A DNA stretch of 15,026 bases from Nitrospirota bacterium (lineage in GTDB: Bacteria > Nitrospirota > Thermodesulfovibrionia > Thermodesulfovibrionales > JdFR-88). The stretch lies in NCBI GenBank assembly GCA_021790695.1, contig JAJYGJ010000133.1:1-15026 (forward strand), in the 5' to 3' direction. This document shows, one piece after another, positions 13,372-15,026 of the stretch (the stretch's first letter is position 1; every line of letters starts with the position of its first letter). The translations under genes and the position numbers were made by a program. The notes beneath the pieces were generated by a model that did no database searches, was not told the DNA's origin, and saw only the letters and a list, made by a program, of their open reading frames with translations.

Positions 13372-15026
13372 TTAAAATAACGCATTTAAGTCCACCTGGA
13401 GCACGTCAATGGCAAGCGGGGGGCCGCTCACCTCGTCCGCCGTCAGCCATCTGAGGGTGAGCCAGGTATTCCTGCGCAATCCGATATCGGTCCCGAGGAT
13501 CCAGCCCTTGGCGTTGGTGCCTCCCAGATGGAAGTCGGAATCGGTAAAGGCATCCACGACGGCATCGGCCTCAAGGTGCTTGTAGGCCAGGTACGCCTTC
13601 CACTGGCCCAGATCCAGCGTTGCCGGATACCCCACGGCGACCCCGAACTGGTAACCCACAGTGTCCTGGGACGGAATATTTGAAATGCCGGTCCGCGCGA
13701 AAATATCATTCCTGTTAAACCCGAGGTTTTTCACAAAATCACCAAGGAGGACAATATGACAGGGGTCCCAGAAATCTATATCGAGGTTTCCTGTAAGATC
13801 GAGTTCCCTGAATTTCGAGGCAAGGGCGTACTGGAAAACATTCGGGGTCACGCTTATATTCACCAGGGTATTGCCCTTCTGTATAAACAGGGGCGCCGTC
13901 CAGTCGAACTGATCGGGATTCAACGTGTTGTTGACTACACCTTCGACGTTGCTGAAGTAATAGTAGGCCGCGCCGACATCGTACCCGATGCCTTTTGGTT
14001 TTTGTTTTTCCAGCCCAAGCTGCCCGGCGACAAGCCATTTGCTCCGCGATGAAAAATCGTACTGCTGCAGGGGGAAAGCGCCTACAGTCAGAAAGGACGT
14101 CAATGATTTCGAAACGGGTTGCCTCGCGTTAAACGCAAGCCCGTCGAAATTCAGGTCCTTGGCCCACACGAGATCGGTCGACAACCAGGGATTTGGCATC
14201 CGCCCTCCGGTTATCGTGAGGCATGGCAATGGCCGCCATTGGAGAAAGGCCAGATCGAAGAGAACGGTGTCCCTGTTGAAATAACTCCCGAGCGTGTAAT
14301 TTGTCGAAACGGGGGTCGAGGTGTTTCCGGTGGACAGGCGAATGACCGCCTTGACCTGGTCGTTCACCTGGGCAGCCGCCCCTAGCCGGACCCTGTACTT
14401 GAAGCGGTCCTGGTTGATCCTGGTGTTAATGAGTGAAAATGGCGGTGAAACAGGCTGGATGGGGGGTTGGAGAAAGTCGGGATTATTCGGATCAAAGCGG
14501 TCGTTTTCATACCGCAGGCGGATGTCGCCGCCAAGGCTGATACGCCTGGTCCAGTCCGGCGCGGGCGCAACCACTCCCGCTTTTTTGATCTCCACCGGCA
14601 ATTCTTCCTTTATATCGTTTCTGACCCGCGCCTGGAGATTTTTGCTGATTTCAGCGGTGATGTCCGCCGTGATCTTGCCGGCTTTTCCTTTTTCGCCCTC
14701 CTGTACCTCTTTAGGCAACTGCTGCCGGACCTGTTTTTTAACCTCCTCCGGGAGGCTTTTCATGACCTCCGCGGTAACACGGGCCGCGATCTTGTCAATG
14801 CGCTCTTTTTCACTTTCCACCGCGGCGCCGGCGGCATTCGCCTCTCCGGCAGGGACAGGTTTTCCCGTCAGACGGGCCGCTTCCGCGGCGCTGATCAGGT
14901 TCTTCCGTCTCATCAGTTCCACCAGCTTCTCCAGATTGCGCTCGGCGGATGCTTTCCCCCGCTGTTGATGATTGAGGGCGGAGGAATCGCCCTGCGACGG
15001 AGCCCCGGTAATAATCGTCACCGGCC
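13372..15026 (-). CDS. Outer-membrane porin of the Porin_5 type with N-terminal coiled coil, 5' end outside the window
   Basis: A beta-barrel porin missing its start: the frame is open to the window edge and no signal peptide is visible, so the GTG at 15021 is probably internal. Numbering from that GTG, residues 25-55 are a helical segment (LEKLVELMRRK, ISAAEAARLTGK) typical of the head of putative porins of this class. Residues 70-150 are charged helices with an internal duplication. From 157 on comes a barrel with alternating strands (ISLGGDIRLRYEND, FKYRVRLGAAAQV, AVIRLSTGN, LAFLQWRPL). It ends ...VDLNALF, with the C-terminal Phe recognised by the BAM machinery. It probably forms a diffusion channel, possibly with the helical head contacting peptidoglycan or periplasmic partners. 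A strong terminator follows. PF16930 is the expected family. A role in polymer export is speculation. Confidence 0.85.
   Translation of the reverse strand, partial: PVTIITGAPSQGDSSALNHQQRGKASAERNLEKLVELMRRKNLISAAEAARLTGKPVPAGEANAAGAAVESEKERIDKIAARVTAEVMKSLPEEVKKQVRQQLPKEVQEGEKGKAGKITADITAEISKNLQARVRNDIKEELPVEIKKAGVVAPAPDWTRRISLGGDIRLRYENDRFDPNNPDFLQPPIQPVSPPFSLINTRINQDRFKYRVRLGAAAQVNDQVKAVIRLSTGNTSTPVSTNYTLGSYFNRDTVLFDLAFLQWRPLPCLTITGGRMPNPWLSTDLVWAKDLNFDGLAFNARQPVSKSLTSFLTVGAFPLQQYDFSSRSKWLVAGQLGLEKQKPKGIGYDVGAAYYYFSNVEGVVNNTLNPDQFDWTAPLFIQKGNTLVNISVTPNVFQYALASKFRELDLTGNLDIDFWDPCHIVLLGDFVKNLGFNRNDIFARTGISNIPSQDTVGYQFGVAVGYPATLDLGQWKAYLAYKHLEADAVVDAFTDSDFHLGGTNAKGWILGTDIGLRRNTWLTLRWLTADEVSGPPLAIDVLQVDLNALF
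14584..14676 (-). repeat. Second copy of the 31-residue internal repeat in the porin head
   Basis: Codes for KITADITAEISKNL and onward to LPVEIK, starting 39 residues after the first copy. It looks like an old duplication that lengthened the periplasmic helical head. Confidence 0.65.
14701..14793 (-). repeat. First copy of a 31-residue internal repeat in the porin head
   Basis: Codes for KIAARVTAEVMKSL and the following charged helix up to LPKEVQ. It aligns without gaps to the second copy at 14584-14676, with shared K-I-x-A-x-(V/I)-T-A-E-(V/I), (S/N)-L, and LP-x-E-(V/I). Similarity is at protein level; the codons have diverged. Confidence 0.65.

Noticed and set aside
14321..14968. A 215-codon plus-strand open frame opposite the porin head
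   Set aside because: Ser/Arg/Phe-rich mirror of the helical repeats; no motif and no ribosome site of note.

Overview
The window is a single-strand locus. All thirteen protein-coding genes lie on the minus strand and read from right (about 15026) to left (1). The two outermost genes are cut by the window edges. The content is that of a cell-surface polysaccharide locus of the flippase/polymerase (Wzx/Wzy) type in a Gram-negative bacterium. Gram-negative is supported by an outer-membrane beta-barrel porin ending in Phe and by proteins with Sec-type signals. DNA is mostly GC-rich, with GTG starts in use. The gene mix, especially the coiled-coil-headed porin beside a periplasmic PpiC-type isomerase, recalls Desulfobacterota (delta-proteobacterial) genomes, but this taxonomic hint is weak and comes from recollection, not a search.

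Right part, about 15026-10570: a Porin_5-like outer-membrane porin (5' end missing), a strong intrinsic terminator, an inner-membrane-anchored periplasmic coiled-coil protein of no recognised family, a periplasmic SurA/PpiC-type peptidyl-prolyl isomerase, and a UDP-glucuronate 4-epimerase-like enzyme that would supply UDP-galacturonate.

Middle, about 10525-8642: an exported right-handed beta-helix protein with a Pectate_lyase_3 signature, ended by a hairpin terminator that overlaps its stop codon. A 224-base gap follows, holding a weak leader-ORF candidate.

Left part, about 8641-1: a MurJ/MviN-fold flippase, a SAM methyltransferase in clearly AT-richer DNA, a GT4 glycosyltransferase, a GT2 glycosyltransferase, a second GT4, an O-antigen polymerase/ligase-family protein, a third GT4 and the N-terminal glutaminase part of a glutamine-dependent asparagine synthase. 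Most joints are overlaps or gaps of a few bases, so these genes are probably one operon with translational coupling. The exception is a 146-base gap after the methyltransferase.

Working model (inference): the glycosyltransferases build a lipid-linked repeat unit, and methyltransferase and amidotransferase decorate it. The flippase moves it across the inner membrane and the Wzy-like protein polymerises it. The epimerase makes galacturonate available. The beta-helix protein may cut, epimerise or bind the uronate-containing polymer outside the cytoplasm. No Wza-type export protein, Wzz/Wzc regulator or initiating phosphoglycosyl transferase lies in the window. No RNA genes, CRISPR arrays, insertion sequences or convincing promoters were seen.
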